Positions 1-12,199 of a stretch of DNA of 64,000 nucleotides are shown piece after piece. The notes beneath the pieces were generated by a model. That model was not told the origin of the DNA. It worked only from the letters and a program-made list of their open reading frames with translations, and searched no databases. Made by a program: the position numbers and the translations under genes. Within the stretch, counting starts at the first letter, position 1; each line of letters opens with the position of its first letter. Location of the stretch: positions 620,001 to 684,000 of the forward strand of contig JAVLRN010000004.1 in NCBI GenBank assembly GCA_032821775.1. The letters run 5' to 3'. This DNA is from Sanguinoderma infundibulare. Taxonomy: Eukaryota > Basidiomycota > Agaricomycetes > Polyporales > Polyporaceae.

Positions 1-325
1 CAGTCGAAGATTCCGCAGCATGCTTTCCACACTTGCGCATCGACACAGCCGCAATACCGTCTACCATGGTTGTTCAACTCTACCGCGAGCGGCATACTGT
101 AAGGAACACGCACCGTAGGAGGAGTACACTTGGGTAATCCCCTTGCTCTTTTCGTCTCCCAGAGCGGGTAACGCTAGCTAGACTTTCGGAAATAGCATCA
201 ACGAGACCGTCTAAAGGCTATCGTGCCCTCGGTCGACGAAGTCCCTTTGAACACCTATCTGAGGAGCCTCTCGAATGACACGGAGGGGTACATACGTACC
301 ATGAAGATGTAGCTCGTCTCTATCC
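1..325 (-). pseudogene. Sit4/PP6 phosphatase fragment (middle part)
   Basis: Reverse-strand remnant of a Sit4/PP6-type catalytic subunit. It aligns base by base with the middle of the intact copy at 19358-20669: the helix-strand ending in IFM at the first donor, a damaged DFVDRG stretch, then sequence around the VYGFYG exon end and the VWKACC exon. A stop follows the GHDSL stretch and frame is lost. The window begins inside this relic. Its upstream end is joined to the tail of a DUF6533-type gene, not to the proper phosphatase N-terminus. The first-intron donor here is GT, unlike the GC donor of the intact copy. Confidence 0.75.
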
Positions 326-905
326 CGTTGGCCGTCCAAGCCCACAACCGATGCCAAGCTGTCGCTGTCTTCGTCAGATGGCGGTGGCTCGGAGGGGAAG
401 TCTGATGCTTCGTGTTCCGGGCTGGCTTCCCCTGGGGCGGGGAGCGAAGAAGTGATGGAGCCGAGAACGCGGTCGAAGTTGACGCTACTGATCCGGCCAA
501 GCTGGACAGACGAGAGGGAGTGCTGGTGGGCACTGCTGTTGCTGGCTTCTTGGAGATCAATGAGGAAGCGTGAGATGAGGACGGCGGTTATTCTGTGCGT
601 AGGCGCGCCGCAGGGTGAATGGGTTAGTGCTCGAATGGCGTCACCGTAGGGAAGGCGTGGTTTGTCACGACGTACGGTTCAGTAAGAGCTGGGATGTAGC
701 TCGCAGCGATACTACCTTCGCGTTGCACGGAATTTGTGCATGGAAAGATAGAGAGTCGGTTTAGACTTACTGAACTCAGAGTGAACGCCAGGAGAAGGCT
801 GTTCATGATAAGCAAGGCAATGGAATGCTGTTAACGTGAGACGGAATACGGCTGTAGGGTGAACGCACATAAAATATACGACGCCCGGCAGATGGGAGCG
901 GGATC
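326..905 (-). pseudogene. DUF6533-type membrane protein, last two exons only
   Basis: Reverse-strand relic of the C-terminal part of a basidiomycete DUF6533-type seven-helix protein. The exon read from about 591 downwards encodes the family-typical tail segment SRFLIDLQEAS followed by a Ser/Pro-rich acidic stretch. An upstream exon near 780-905 encodes a hydrophobic segment starting VVYFMCV. The same tail occurs at 4182-4520, 44110-44400 and 53407-53664. No N-terminal half is attached. The tail runs straight into Sit4 sequence at about 326, so it is a chimeric relic and not an expressed gene as far as can be seen. Confidence 0.65.
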
Positions 906-1360
906 CTTGAATACAATGATTTACGCTCAGCAGTTTGATTTGCTGAAGGGCGGACTCAGCCATGGCGAGAGCGAGCGGGGAGACGGACGTCCGAGTGCTG
1001 GGAGCATCTGGCCAAAGACGTCTCGCTCGACCAATATCAAAAAAACGCCTGGTCCCATACGGCTGACGCTCCAGGGGGTCGGACACTGGAAGAGAAAACG
1101 CACCTGGAAGTTTGTCCCCCTGGAATACAAAGCAAGCCGACTCTTTGTGTTCGACCGTGACTCTTGCTCGACTTTCGCCCAGTGGTCTTTGACGGTCTCA
1201 CGAAGCAATTTGCAAGTCGCCAGCGGAGCTTGAATTGTGCTTGGTGTTGTTTGGATGCCGCCACAGACGTGTCGCGCGGGCGCTTTAGTTCCTCGTTTGA
1301 GACGCTGAGGGACTCCTGGTCCTGTTCAAGACATCCAGCCGGACCGCATCCAGCACAGTC
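906..1360 (-). other. Copy of an unknown exon-like segment
   Basis: This stretch is the inverted counterpart of 52620-53110 and a more diverged relative of 6250-6700 (reverse strand). Read on the minus strand it contains an open, charged, helix-like stretch with the core DHWAKVEQESRSN, ending at a possible donor after NFQ. The parent gene is not recognised. It lies directly upstream of the DUF6533 tail exons in both copies. Confidence 0.5.
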
Positions 1361-2193
1361 ATCAGATGTCTGCTTGCTTGAATGCCTCGCAACTTGGGAA
1401 TCTCGACCTCCGTTGAATGTTCTCACAAAGGTACGAAAATTAGCCGGGATTCCGCTGGAGACGTAATGCCCATGATTCTTCATTTACAGGTCGTTCCCAG
1501 TTCCTTAGCGTTTACTGCGTTCTATTGCCTTGTAATGGGGTTGACGCACTAGCCTGTTGCGCCACAATTATCTTCAGATGGTTCTTCTGGAGAAGCGCGG
1601 CGTAGAATCCGCATTCATTCAGATGCCTTGACTCCCTCGATCGCCGTACGATATCTGTACACGTGAGCGCAATCTACTAACCACCAAAATGTCCTCAGCT
1701 TGCGTCGTCGGGGTATGCAGGTCAAACGGTGCCGAGCGGACACCTAGAACGGCTATGAAGATCCCTTACACACGGAACTTACGCATCAGCAACCCGTGTC
1801 ATTGTCCAGGAATCCCTCCACCTGACTCAACTCTATATTCCGACCGGAAAAGCATCACCAATGTTCCAGACCGACACCGACTCTAACGGAAGGGTACAAG
1901 CATATCTATGCCATCATACGGTGGGCGGCACCTTTTGCTAGGCGATACGAACACGTTTGGCTCAATCACCCTTCAGCAATTACCGATCGGACTAGCTTGC
2001 CTCCGGGTCATTCGACCTGGGAATGCTGTATGACTCAAATGTTGAACTCAGTTGGTACGTGCTCCACCAGTGGAAAAAAGTGTAGACCAGACGGCAATTA
2101 TGGAGCAGATGGAATGAGGCCGCTTGGAGAATAAAGGGAGCTGCTCGAACGTCATAGCACGCCCCATATTCCAACCCATCACCTACCGCTGCA
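1361..2193. other. Intergenic, no gene recognised
   Basis: Only short frames with no family resemblance or convincing splice pattern. It includes the upstream region of the SDR gene that starts at 2194; no clear TATA element was picked out. Confidence 0.5.
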
Positions 2194-3297
2194 ATGCCAT
2201 CCTACGCCATCATCGGTGCTTCTCGCGGAATCGGTCTCGAGTTCGTCCGACAGCTGGTGAGTTCTCTCTTGGCGATTCTTGACGAGCTCGTACCAATTGT
2301 ATATTCTGCAGGCGGCAAGGCCCGATGCAACTGTCATTGCGGTCGTCCGGAACCCCACTGGATCGACTCACCTCAATGCGGCCATTGAAGGCCTCCACAA
2401 TGTCCACGTCGTCTCTGCCGATGTCGCGGACTACGCCACCCTCGAGGTATGCTGTTTATGTTTCCGGCTCGCCGTCGGTGTCGCTTACGCACAACGCAGC
2501 GTGCAGCTAAGCAAGTCTCGGGCATCACCGGCGGAAAATTAGATGTCCTCATCCACAACGCCGCACTCGTCGATCCTGCGGCCCTCGTGAAAGGTTTTGA
2601 CGACTAGTGAGTACATCGTCAGTTTCTCGTCCGGGCCGTCTGACCATGTCCCTGTAGCTCTGACATGGACGAGCTCGATGCGGCGTTCATAACCGCAGTA
2701 CGTTTGACTTCCGCTTTCGCGTCGTAAGGTTTTGGGCCTGACTTGCCTGACTTACCACACCGTACAGTTCAAGGTCAATGCCCTCGGCCCAATTCACGCC
2801 ATCACCGCCTTCCTCCCCCTCCTGCGCGCCTCGTCCACCAAGAAGATCGTGGTCATTAGCAGCGCAGTTGCGGACCATAAGCTAGTTCGAGCCCTCGACA
2901 TCGCGGACGTGTCCGCGTACGCCATGACCAAGGCGGCCGCGCTCATGGCAACGACGAAGCTCGCGGTGAAGCTGAAGGAAGAAGGTTTCATAGTCATCTC
3001 GCTCAGCCCCGGGATGGTCGACGTCTCCGCGACCGCTGTCGATTCAAGTAGGTATCACGCGTATAGTTCCTGACCCGTGGATGGTGCTGACATACGGGTT
3101 CGGCAGCTTATGCCCTGACGCGCGAGAGGATAGACCGCTCTGCAGCACTGTGGAAGGAGAAGTATGACACGCCCTTCGTGGTAATTTCCACTGAGGCGTC
3201 TGTGGCTGGGCAGCTGAAGGTGATTGACGGGCTGAAGCCGTCCGACAACGGCCTGTTTTTGACCGAGGACGGCGTCGAGTGGGCTGTTCCTACATGA
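2194..3297 (+). CDS. Short-chain dehydrogenase/reductase (SDR), NAD(P)-dependent
   Basis: Six exons join in frame: 2194-2256, 2312-2446, 2500-2606, 2658-2697, 2768-3047 and 3107-3297, giving 271 aa. The N-terminus has the Rossmann cofactor motif GASRGIG at residues 7-13. The classical SDR pattern follows: an HNAA segment, a serine-bearing strand VVISSA, and the active-site YAMTK (Y-x-x-x-K). Length is normal for the family. Introns are 50-70 nt with GT-AG ends. The enzyme should be a cytosolic oxidoreductase of a small carbonyl or alcohol substrate; the substrate cannot be told from sequence. The start is the first ATG before the Rossmann strand. No frame break was seen, so this is probably an active gene. 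It stands alone between DUF6533 relics. Confidence 0.88.
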
Positions 3298-4181
3298 GTG
3301 GGTGGGGACAAGATGATCCGCTGTGTACTGTGAATGCGATATCGTATGCATCGATGAGGCCCCGATATTGCAGTTGTTCGGATGCAAGCCGTTCAACGTG
3401 CTCGTCGTAGCCGCCGTAGTAGAGTGTCGGGATGCTCGCGAACCTTGTCGAAGTACCCGGGTGGCGGGAATGCATGTCCACGACTTCATTTCCCTACTGG
3501 TGCTGAATCCTGTGTTGTCTATCTCACGTGCTACAGTCAGGCCGGCTCCGCTGGGCTTTCTCCCGTCCTCATCGCGGTCCTCGTCTGGTTCTGCTACTGT
3601 TGGCGCGCTTTCGAAAGCGCATTACGCTCAGCTCGACGCTTCCAGACGAATCCGACGGTGCCAACCGCTTCCACTACTCGCACAAGGGCGAGGCGTACAC
3701 GGTGCGGGCCGTCTCAGACGAATCGGCAGTCTTCGACGTGAACGCCGAGTGCAGTGGCAGTGACGATGAGGAGCGCAGCCCCCGCGCATGGTAACTATTG
3801 CGACACTACACGGTTGGGATACCTAAACGCCCGGGTGTTCGTAGTTGGGTGGAAGGTAGAGAGCACAAGGGCCTTTGATTTCCTCGGCATACGAACCCGT
3901 CCTTACATACACGTTGTTCAAGAAATTGTATGTGATCATAGAACGTACGAAGATTCATAAATAAGCCGCATCACGTATTCCAGCACATTCGACCAGGGCT
4001 ATCGTCGGTCGAGGAGAGGCGTGAACATGGGTCTAGCAACTGCGCGACCGGCCTGCATGCAGGTGCAATCCACCAAGGTCCACAACATCGTGAGCATAGC
4101 CTTCGGGCCAAGGATCCGAGCCAGCATGTCCATAGCGGGAATTGGGTATGACACAGTGCATCGCGCAATGCCCCGCCCGAA
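3298..4181. other. Intergenic, no confident gene
   Basis: A plus-strand open stretch around 3528-3794 ends with a Ser/Asp-rich tail and has a hydrophobic run before it. No family is recognised and no splice pattern supports it, so it is not called as a gene. The rest is the 3' flank of the SDR gene and of the minus-strand DUF6533 gene. Confidence 0.4.
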
Positions 4182-6060
4182 TCAACCCGCATTGACCGTG
4201 ATAGCGCTCGACGATGTCTGTCCGCCAGTGCCTGCCTCCGGGTCTGAAGTGGCATTGCGGTCGTCCGAATTGATGACCAATTCCAAGTTCGCATTGTCTT
4301 CGTTGGCGGGGGTGGTAACCGAGGGGAGGTCGTCTGACTCGCAATCCACGGTGGTCTCCCCAGGGGCGGGGAGCGAGGACGCGATGGAGCCGAGAACGCG
4401 GCTGAAGTTGACGCTGCTGATGTGGCCCACCTGGACGGACGAGAGGGAGTGCTGGTGGGCAGTGACCTTGTCGGCTTCTTGGAGGTCAATGAGGAAGCGC
4501 GAGATGAGGATCGCGGTGATTCTGTGCGCAGGTGGCCCGGGAATCGGTTAACGTTGGGACGACGTGGTCGTTGAGATCGGGATGTACGGTTCAGTAAGGA
4601 TTGGGATGGAGCTTGTGGGAACTTTTCCGGTACTTGGCAGGATCTGTATCGGAGTCGAGGACGCGATGGTAGTATGGTTCCGCAACGTGCTGGCTCTAGA
4701 CTTACTGAAAGGAGCGAGAATGACAGATGAAGTACGTTCATGATAAGCAGAATGCTGGAATCCCGTAAACGTGAGAGCGAATACGGCCGTAGCGGGAACG
4801 CACATAAAGTATACGACACCTGGCGAATGAGAACCGGGGCCTTGAATACGATGATTTACCCCCAGTGGTTTTATTTGCTCACCGTCCCTAAAAAGAATCC
4901 TTGAGAGCGACGTCCGTTGCCCCAATAGCTTCACCTCCTGGGCGGATTTGTACATCGATGTCCAAGTTATGGCCACAACCAGTATGTCGGATATGATGAG
5001 GCAACCTCGAGACAAAATGGTGACTGTGTAAAGTTGGAGACGCGGCGTTCAGCTTCTGGCAGACTGCATTGCAGGAAGTGGTAGGTAGAACACACAGCTA
5101 CTGTAGAGGCGTTCAAGTCCGTTAGTCAAGTACGTATGGACTTCACTGCAGCACGGTACTCACGTAGTTTTGACAGTGTCCGTGAGCCCATCCTCTTCGG
5201 TACAACCAAATGCGGGGTCCACAATTATAACCGTAAATCCTCGGTAAACCTTTGAGCGTTAGTATGTCAGCTTCACTCCCTATTCGCAACAGACGCGCAT
5301 ACACCTCTCAAACTCACATAGTTGATGATCATTGGTGCGAGAGAGACTATGAAAACCAAGGCCGCGAGGACCCATGTCCGAGAGCTGAGCACGTGGGCTC
5401 GTAAGCCAGAGAACACATGTTGTGAAACGTCAATCATATTGATGCCGTGGACAATGATGGATAATCAAGCAGTGCGTACCGGCCCAGGGAATGTATTGGA
5501 GATACCGTCCGATTACTTTGCTCCAGACAACCGCCTGACAACTGGTCCTTATGTGAGCCCAGATGTACTGCCGTCAGATGGACTAATCCCTTACCCCTAT
5601 GACCACATGAGTTCAGTATGTGTTGAAGACGACAGGGGAATTACAACATACAGCAGGAGTATCAATGGTCCACGGCCATGGCGCATTGAACAGTATATTG
5701 TATGTCAACGGCAAATAACGGTTGGAAAAAAGAGCGCAGATGAGAGGGTAATTTTACGCCTCCACCAGAGCCCTATGTCTTTGTCGACGGTGATCGTGAA
5801 CTCATAGATTAAAAGGGCTACTCAGCATAGAACATGATATGAGCATGAATCCGCCCTCGGTGAGTCTCAGACAGAATGTTGTGGCATGCTTACTGAGGGC
5901 CACTCTACCGATGTAACTTTGGACTTGACGACTAGACGAGATAGTGTTTAAATATCGTACTAGTATAACTGAATCGAAATACTCACTTGAATCGGCTGTA
6001 CCGTCTACGTCTGACAGTAAACTCGCACCGGAACCTTCTCTTGATTCGTGGAGCACGCAT
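4182..6060 (-). pseudogene. DUF6533-type seven-helix membrane protein, frameshifted
   Basis: Most exons of a DUF6533-type protein can be read on the minus strand. An ATG at 6060 opens exon 1, with an intron at its AA|GTGAGT end. Then come VQSYIGRVAL, the DUF6533 core LLIYEFTITVDKD, and NRYLPLTYN. Further exons read HVLSSRTWVLAALVF, DPAFGCTEEDG, RGCLIISDILVV, VVYFMCV and finally SRFLIDLQEAD, ending at 4182. Between the DUF6533 core and NRYLP (about 5715-5725) the frame shifts by one base, and a stop follows downstream of NRYLP. These proteins are predicted plasma-membrane helical bundles of unknown function. A sequencing error in a T run could explain the shift, but copy decay is common in this window, so I call it a pseudogene with reserve. 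Confidence 0.6.
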
Positions 6061-6740
6061 TAGGGTCAAGAGACCCCGTTTTCGAAGACGCCGCCGCCAA
6101 CATCTCAGGTCGAAAAGCATCAGGAGTGACTCCAATGGACCACACTACGCAATGCAAGAGTAAGCCCATGGAAGATCGAACTGAGAAGTGATTGCGTAGT
6201 GGCGCATGTACGCAAGGTTCAGGTCTAATTCAACGCCTGCCCGCCGCCAAACGTCGACCTCTCCGACGAATCAATATCCCGCGAAGGGATAATTGAGCCG
6301 TGGCGAGAGCAAGCCTGGCGGCGGACGTCGGTTCTTGCGAGCATATGTCCGATAAAAGACATCTCCCTTTGCCAACAACGAACGGCGCCTTGAGACTGGT
6401 CCCAACTCTCGCGGAGGGCCGACGTTCCAGGAGTTGGTCGGACACTGGGAGAACAAGCACGACTGAAAGATTGACGAGCGTAAGGTACAAAAGGCCGCAA
6501 GCTGCTTCTTTGCACTCGACTTCCATGGACACGTCCCGCAGCCGCCGATCCAAGTCTGGCAGCTCGGCCTCGTCAGCGACGCGACCAACTCCCAGGCCGT
6601 CCACATCAGACCGACTACCGATCCTGGGCCCTCGTCTCCCGCGCCTGCGCTCTCTGTGCGCAGACAGTGCCATCGAGCTCGTCGATACACCCCAGCTGAA
6701 CTAGTTCGTCTCACAACTCCGGCACGAGCCCGCTAAGCGT
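6061..6740 (-). other. Diverged copy of the unknown exon-like segment
   Basis: About 6250-6700, read on the minus strand, matches the segment at 52700-53000 (and 906-1360). The shared part covers the end of the charged helix-like exon and the following stretch beginning CCCAGTGTCCGACC. Several in-frame differences exist and no longer gene can be built. No DUF6533 tail lies next to this copy. Confidence 0.4.
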
Positions 6741-8689
6741 TACCGTCCGTCACCATGCTTGTCCTCCTCTGCATCCCTCTGCCAACGCCACTGCCAAATT
6801 CCGTTATCGCCCAAACCTTCCGTCTATTCTCCTAATTCTTATGTGAGTATCATCATTCCGCTACTTCATGGTCTCCACTGACCCCGTCCGGTTCTCAGGT
6901 GCGAACGCAGCCGCAGCTAGTACAAACGGGATGGTTATGCGATCACAGGTCGACAATTCCCGTTTGGAGCGTCCTGAGCGAGGAGAAGAGATTCTTGCCG
7001 TGTCTTGACGTAAAGATCGTGAGGGGTGAGTGATTCGTTTTGCTAATTCCTCTCCATCTTATCTCGTCGTAAACTTCCCATACAGCACCCAGCCGTTTCC
7101 GTATGCCCCTCTATGGTTGTCGCACCCGTATGGTCCACTTCCCAACTTGCGTCCCTCGACTCTACCCACGTTCAATTTGCTGCTGCTCATCGACGTCGTT
7201 TGCATCCTACGCCCAACGACACGTTTGCGCTCGCGTTCCCGCAACTCTCTTCCAACCGTCCGGAATCACAAGCCTTGGCTGAAGTTGGGAGAGTCGCACG
7301 GGATCACCCCGTTCCAGTGGCAGCTGTACTGTGAATCCCTTGTCCAGGTGAGTTCATTTACTCTCCTCCCGCCCCCTGCCGTCCATCGGCCGGGTATTCA
7401 TTGGCGTGCATCCTTCCTGCAAGAAGGAAGCAGGTCGCCCTGCATCGATTCCCGTCGATGTGGCCTGCGTCGGCTCAGCACATCTTGCCGCATCTGCATT
7501 CACTGCATATACGATCGCGATCGTGGGTCTTCGGCGCAGTGCTGGGTAGTGCGTTCGCCTTTCAGCACGCGTAGTATGTCCGAATTCCGGTGGTGGAGAG
7601 GTGCTGCTTGGTTTTTCCGCCGGTACACCAATGATGGTGCTGTCACGGGGTATGATGACTGGCTTGTGCTCGTTTGTCCATCGGGTCCTCCGACGCATGT
7701 ATCCTCGTCGATTGACTTACTCTCGCGTCTAAACTTTGTGCTGATCATGTGCGCTTGTAGAGATCGAATGAAATTGTACCGCTCGCATCCCGCAACGCGG
7801 CCGTGCTGTACTTGCGCCCGGCGCTCCAGTAAGCATCCTTTTTACGGCCTCTGTTGCGCGACGTCGCTCATGAATCGCAACACCCTTTCGTCAGCATTCG
7901 TGAGCACGCAGGACCGTACCATGCGAGTGCGAGTGTGCGTGTGTCCACGCCGCAGCGCGGAATCCCAGCCCCCTGGTTTCCGTCTCATGCGCCAGATCTC
8001 CCGGCGGACTCGCTCAGAACCTGCTCCTCCCACGTCCTCCAGCTATCAAATCAGTCCTGACACCCTGTACATCGCCTTCGCTCATTCTTCTCGCCTGGCA
8101 GCAAAGTTGGAAAATGTACGGCCGTCGGCTGAGGCGGAACTGACGACGTCCTGAGAGACGACGGCGTGCGCATGTAAGCAGGTCGGCTGCGGTGGTCGTC
8201 CGAGCGAGCGGAATGGTAGCTCCCCGGGCTATTCGCTCTGTCAAGGCGATATTCAAGTTCGTCGCTCAACACTTGGAGGAGCCACCGCTACGAGTGTTTC
8301 AGGAAGGAAGGCCGTCGACGTGGAACCAAGTGGCACTCTGTCCGGCTGTACTCGGCTGATCCTTCCGCTGCACGTGACCATGCTCTTGCCCACCTAGCTT
8401 CGGTACTCGTATGGAGACAGCCGCGGGGGCGGCGCCGCAGGTGGCGCCGAACGCATACAGTCGAGCCGTCTAAACCCTGCGCGCGGGGGACTCTGTAGGC
8501 GTGCGGCGCAGGCGATGGTCAGCGATGATATCGTTTACTTCGTCGGGGCGCGATGCGGCGATCTATGGACTCATTTTCAAACATCGGTCTTTCGATCGGC
8601 TTCTTCGACACCATCATCAGGAGCGCAATTGGGCATAGCGGCCGGATCACTCTCAAGGTACAGTACCAGTCCATGGCTCCCCTCGACCA
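6741..8689 (+). other. Possible multi-exon gene, not resolved
   Basis: A plus-strand frame is open for 374 codons from 7030 to 8154 but begins with an intron-like donor (GTGAGTGATT) and reads as an Arg/Ser/Pro-rich translation with no recognisable family. An upstream piece near 6900-7020 (QLVQTGWLCDHRSTIPVWSV) looks more protein-like and ends at a possible donor. No consistent exon chain could be built, so I cannot say whether a gene exists or on which strand. 8160-8690 shows nothing recognisable. Confidence 0.2.
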
Positions 8690-9065
8690 TCCTCAACATC
8701 TCAAGAAGCGGAAGTCTTGATCGGACATCCTCATATCTTCCCTGGCGGTATGGAGACAATGTACCGCCCTCCTCGACGGACACCGGTAGGTGCACTGCCG
8801 TTCCTCTCTGGATTTGCCCTCACCCATTGGCTCCATCTGCAACCAAAGACGTGCCCGACGGACAGATGATTGCCCCAACTCGCCCAAGCACCGACCTTGA
8901 TCTGTGCGCGACTCGTCCTGGGTCGACGTAGGGTACTATCCCGCGTTCTGCCGCCCTGCAGCAACAGCCCTCTACCTCCGCCTCCCCGCTGTGTTCCCGA
9001 CGATTCCTGACCTTGAGGTGAGTTGTCGACACATTCTTATTCTGACCGTTGCTATTTCCTTCGAT
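8690..9065 (+). pseudogene. Remnant of the 5' region of a 7TM (H/B-type) gene
   Basis: This stretch matches the 5' flank of gene H (reverse strand, about 40240-40740) and of relic B (11730-12250). Shared landmarks are CCCTGGCGG before an ATGGAGACAATGTACCGCC stretch, the GTGCCCGACGGACA segment, and the ACCTTGATC stretch. A few bases of the first exon may survive near 8985. The internal part present in the other copies is deleted. It is the third copy of this promoter/leader block. Confidence 0.5.
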
Positions 9066-9492
9066 CTCGTCGCTATCATCGTCAATCAGTGCAACGGGGA
9101 CTTCGTCTCAGCGAAGCAGTGTTGAAGGCCGAATAACTAAGTATAGTCGCCGTGAGATGTTGTGGACTTGAAATCTCCGCGATCCCCTCATCCGAATCCC
9201 GATGGACAACCTCGGAGGCCTTCCTTTTCCTCGTTGGGATGTGCGATCATGATTGAACGTCCACGTAGCGCGATTATCGCATCTTAATTTTCCACCTCGG
9301 TCTTCGTTCGCTGGGCAACCTGGCTCCTTGGTGGCATTCGAGATGATGCGTACCTTTGAGAATAGCCAATGCCAGGGGTGTATGGGCGTAGCGCACATGT
9401 TGCGCGAAGGTCGTTGCCGAATTGTCTCATCGGAATTATATGCATAAACGACGGCTGTGGAGGACCGGACGGGCTCCTTGTTCTCGCAAACT

Positions 9493-10789
9493 ATGTCCCT
9501 CATCCCAGCGAGCATCCCCTCTGTGTTCGACTCCGTTCCGGTCGCTGTAGTCGTCCCGTCTGTGAAACAGTTGCTCATCGCCGTCGTCTTCTCGTCATTC
9601 CTCATTCCTACAGCGATCATCCTCTTCGTACATTCTACCCCAGCCATCCGCAGGCGGCCCAGTTTCATCCTCAATGTCTGCGCCATAACCCTCGGGCTAA
9701 CTCAGGGCGCGGTCACTGCCTACGTATCGGTGAGTGACAACCGACGGCTCTCGAGTCGTCAACATGCTTACCCCTCCGACTGTATGTAGATCAGCGAGAT
9801 GCTCAATGCCCTCCCAAAAACATCCCTCGTATTGGTCATGATCGCGCTATACGTCATCGTACCTGTATGCGTCCAGACGATCCTCCTGCTGAGGGTCCTT
9901 GCCGTATATCCTCCACGACAGCTTGCGCGGCCGCTATGCCTGGCAATGTATGGCCCGCTCGTCGCGGTGAAAGTTGCGCGGATCGTGAACGCGTGTTTCT
10001 TGATGTCCGCGGTTCGGCAAGGCATGAACAATGCGACACCCGTGGCTAGCGAAGCTGCTGCGGCATGGGCTTCACCGTTCGCTAAATCGGAGTGGTTTCT
10101 ACAGCTCGTTGATGACGTGTATGTCGCACCACTCTGTGTAACTTCCACACGCGCTGATGTTCCGACCAGATACGTGTCCGCGCTCTTCCTGCTGCGGCTT
10201 CAAGTGGGAATACAGTTCACCAGGAGGCAGTCGCGGACGAGCAGGTCTTATGCGCTCGCTCCTCAAGGTGGGTCACTTCGGCTCTGATATCTAGCTGTAG
10301 TGCGCGTTACTGACCGCGTTCGTAGAATCCTCCGGTGGGCCCGGCGTACGCCTCCGCAAGCTATTTTGGATCACCATGTCCAACTTCGTCTTCCCCGTCA
10401 TCTTCGACGTCGCTCAGCTCGTCCTCATCTTCCACGATCCCAACTACTTACACGGGTCATACGTCGTCAGTGCCAACAGTTACATCTCCATCCTCGGCGT
10501 CCTGTTCTCGACCATCTGGGCGTCAGGATCGCAACGGATGGGAGCAGCAGCGTCCAAGACGGAGTCGAGCATGTGGCGGCATACACCCAGCCCACAGAGC
10601 ACGTTGGTCGTTGGTCATCTGGCAGCCCCTCCCAAGTCCTTATCGCCCCCGCATGTGTCGCGGACGGTTTCCGGTCAGGTGAAGCCTGTCGGCCTGAGCA
10701 GTTTTAGGAGCGAGTTTGATAGTACCCTCTGCGGACAAGGATATTCTGGGGATGGAGACCGGTGGATACTCCATGGTCGCGCTCTTTAA
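9493..10789 (+). CDS. Seven-helix membrane receptor-like protein (copy A)
   Basis: Four exons (9493-9729, 9790-10118, 10170-10267, 10326-10789) join in frame to 375 aa. Hydrophobic segments fall into a 2+2+1+2 pattern over the exons, giving seven predicted helices. Helix 2 starts with RRRPSFILN. Helix 4 follows a conserved LAVYPPR turn. Helix 6 contains SNFVFPVIFD and helix 7 ILGVLFSTIWAS, followed by a Ser-rich cytoplasmic tail of roughly 90 residues. No signal peptide. The helix plan, the P-x-FILN motif and the helix 6/7 pattern recall STE2-type fungal pheromone receptors (Pfam PF02116), but similarity is weak and this is inference. The start is the ATG that matches the only ATG of copy A'. 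A near-twin is at 41771-43031. Confidence 0.85.
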
Positions 10790-12199
10790 TTATCCAGAAA
10801 GCAGCAATGACCCGGGTCTTGTCTTGAGTCAGTACAGACGAGCACGTCACGCCGAAGGCTGATTCTCACGGATAGTGCAAACGGACCGCAACTCATATAA
10901 TAAATATTTGTGGAAGCAGATATGGAGTTCCGCAATGGGTGGGGAGGTTCACCGGCTGATCGCCAGAAGGCGTTGAGTTCCGAATTTGGCAGTAGGAACA
11001 AATAACAGTACATTCACTAATTAGGAAGATTAGACGCCTGCACACCAGGCTTGCTTTCGTCCTTGCCCCCCCAACGGTGACTATTTCTAAACGGAATCCT
11101 TCTATCAAGGGATTCTGCATCCTCGGTTACTCTGAAGAGTGAAATATGACGTAACATTGAAGCAGCCAATTCGAGAGATCATCGATATAAGTTGGACACG
11201 TCATAGGCCTCAACAAACCGGGGATAACACAGTACTTACTCGGTATTCGAACAAGTGAGTGAACTTCACTGTCACGTTCACTCTGATTGATGGTGACTGT
11301 TCTTGTCTAGAAATTCAGGCAACCCTGTCCCTGGGGATATCGGACACCGCACTTCCAGCATGTGGTGTTCAACGTGCAGAAATCAAAAATTCTCTCCCCC
11401 CACGGAGTCACAGCACTGTTGTGAACCCTTGCAGGCACCGCCTAGCTCCTTCACCATCTCGATAGCGGCGATCCATGCGCCAACATTGCACGACAGCTGT
11501 CGCCCATACCACGCCATACCGACTACGCGTGGTAGGCTCATGCTGCGTGACCGTGATGCCTGTATCACAGACAGACTTGTGCGTGGCCTAGTCTGCAGAT
11601 CTTATGAACAACTGGGCCGACGTGAATTCTCCAACCTACCCTGAATAGCGTTTTGCCCCACACGCGAATCTAGTCGCCGCGCTGCCACACGGCCTCGAGG
11701 TCGTCTCCAGCTCTCCGCTTTTCCGATAAAGTTCATGATCCCCCTTGCCATCCCCGACATCCCGAGAAGCAGAAGCCCTCATCTGACGCCCCTCACATCT
11801 TCCCTGTCGGCATGGTGACAATGTACTGCCCTCTTCGACAATTGCCACGCCTCTCCGAACTCGCCCTCATTTATGGGCTCAAGTGCGGCCTGAGCACCCA
11901 TCACTGGTGGTCCCCGGGCGCACATCGACATCGAATGTCGCGCCTACGATGGACATATCCTCGTCCCGGACGGCCCATCGACTGACCTTGATCCTCCCCT
12001 CCCACCCCCACCTGCACCGCGGGTGCGACGCACGTGCGCAGTGCAGTGCGCCACTAGGAAATGGGGCCCTAGAACTGCTATTGCGCGGAAGCAAGTACAA
12101 GGATGCTGTTGTGGGCTCGGTCTATTCCTGCGTCGCGTACATGCGCGACTCGTCCGGGCTTGACATATAAGGTACTAACCCGCGCACGCCAACAGCCCT
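10790..12199. other. Intergenic flank and leader block of relic B
   Basis: 10790-11250 shows no gene. From about 11250 to 12200 the sequence is the inverted counterpart of about 40260-41200, meaning the 5' flank of gene H. It includes the same GGAGACAATGTACC-like leader and the CATATAAGGTAC stretch just before the first exon. Confidence 0.5.

Noticed and set aside
7030..8154. Longest uninterrupted plus-strand frame (374 codons)
   Set aside because: Begins at an intron-like donor, has no ATG-led domain, and reads as Arg/Ser/Pro-rich sequence typical of chance frames in GC-rich DNA. Kept only as an unresolved region.
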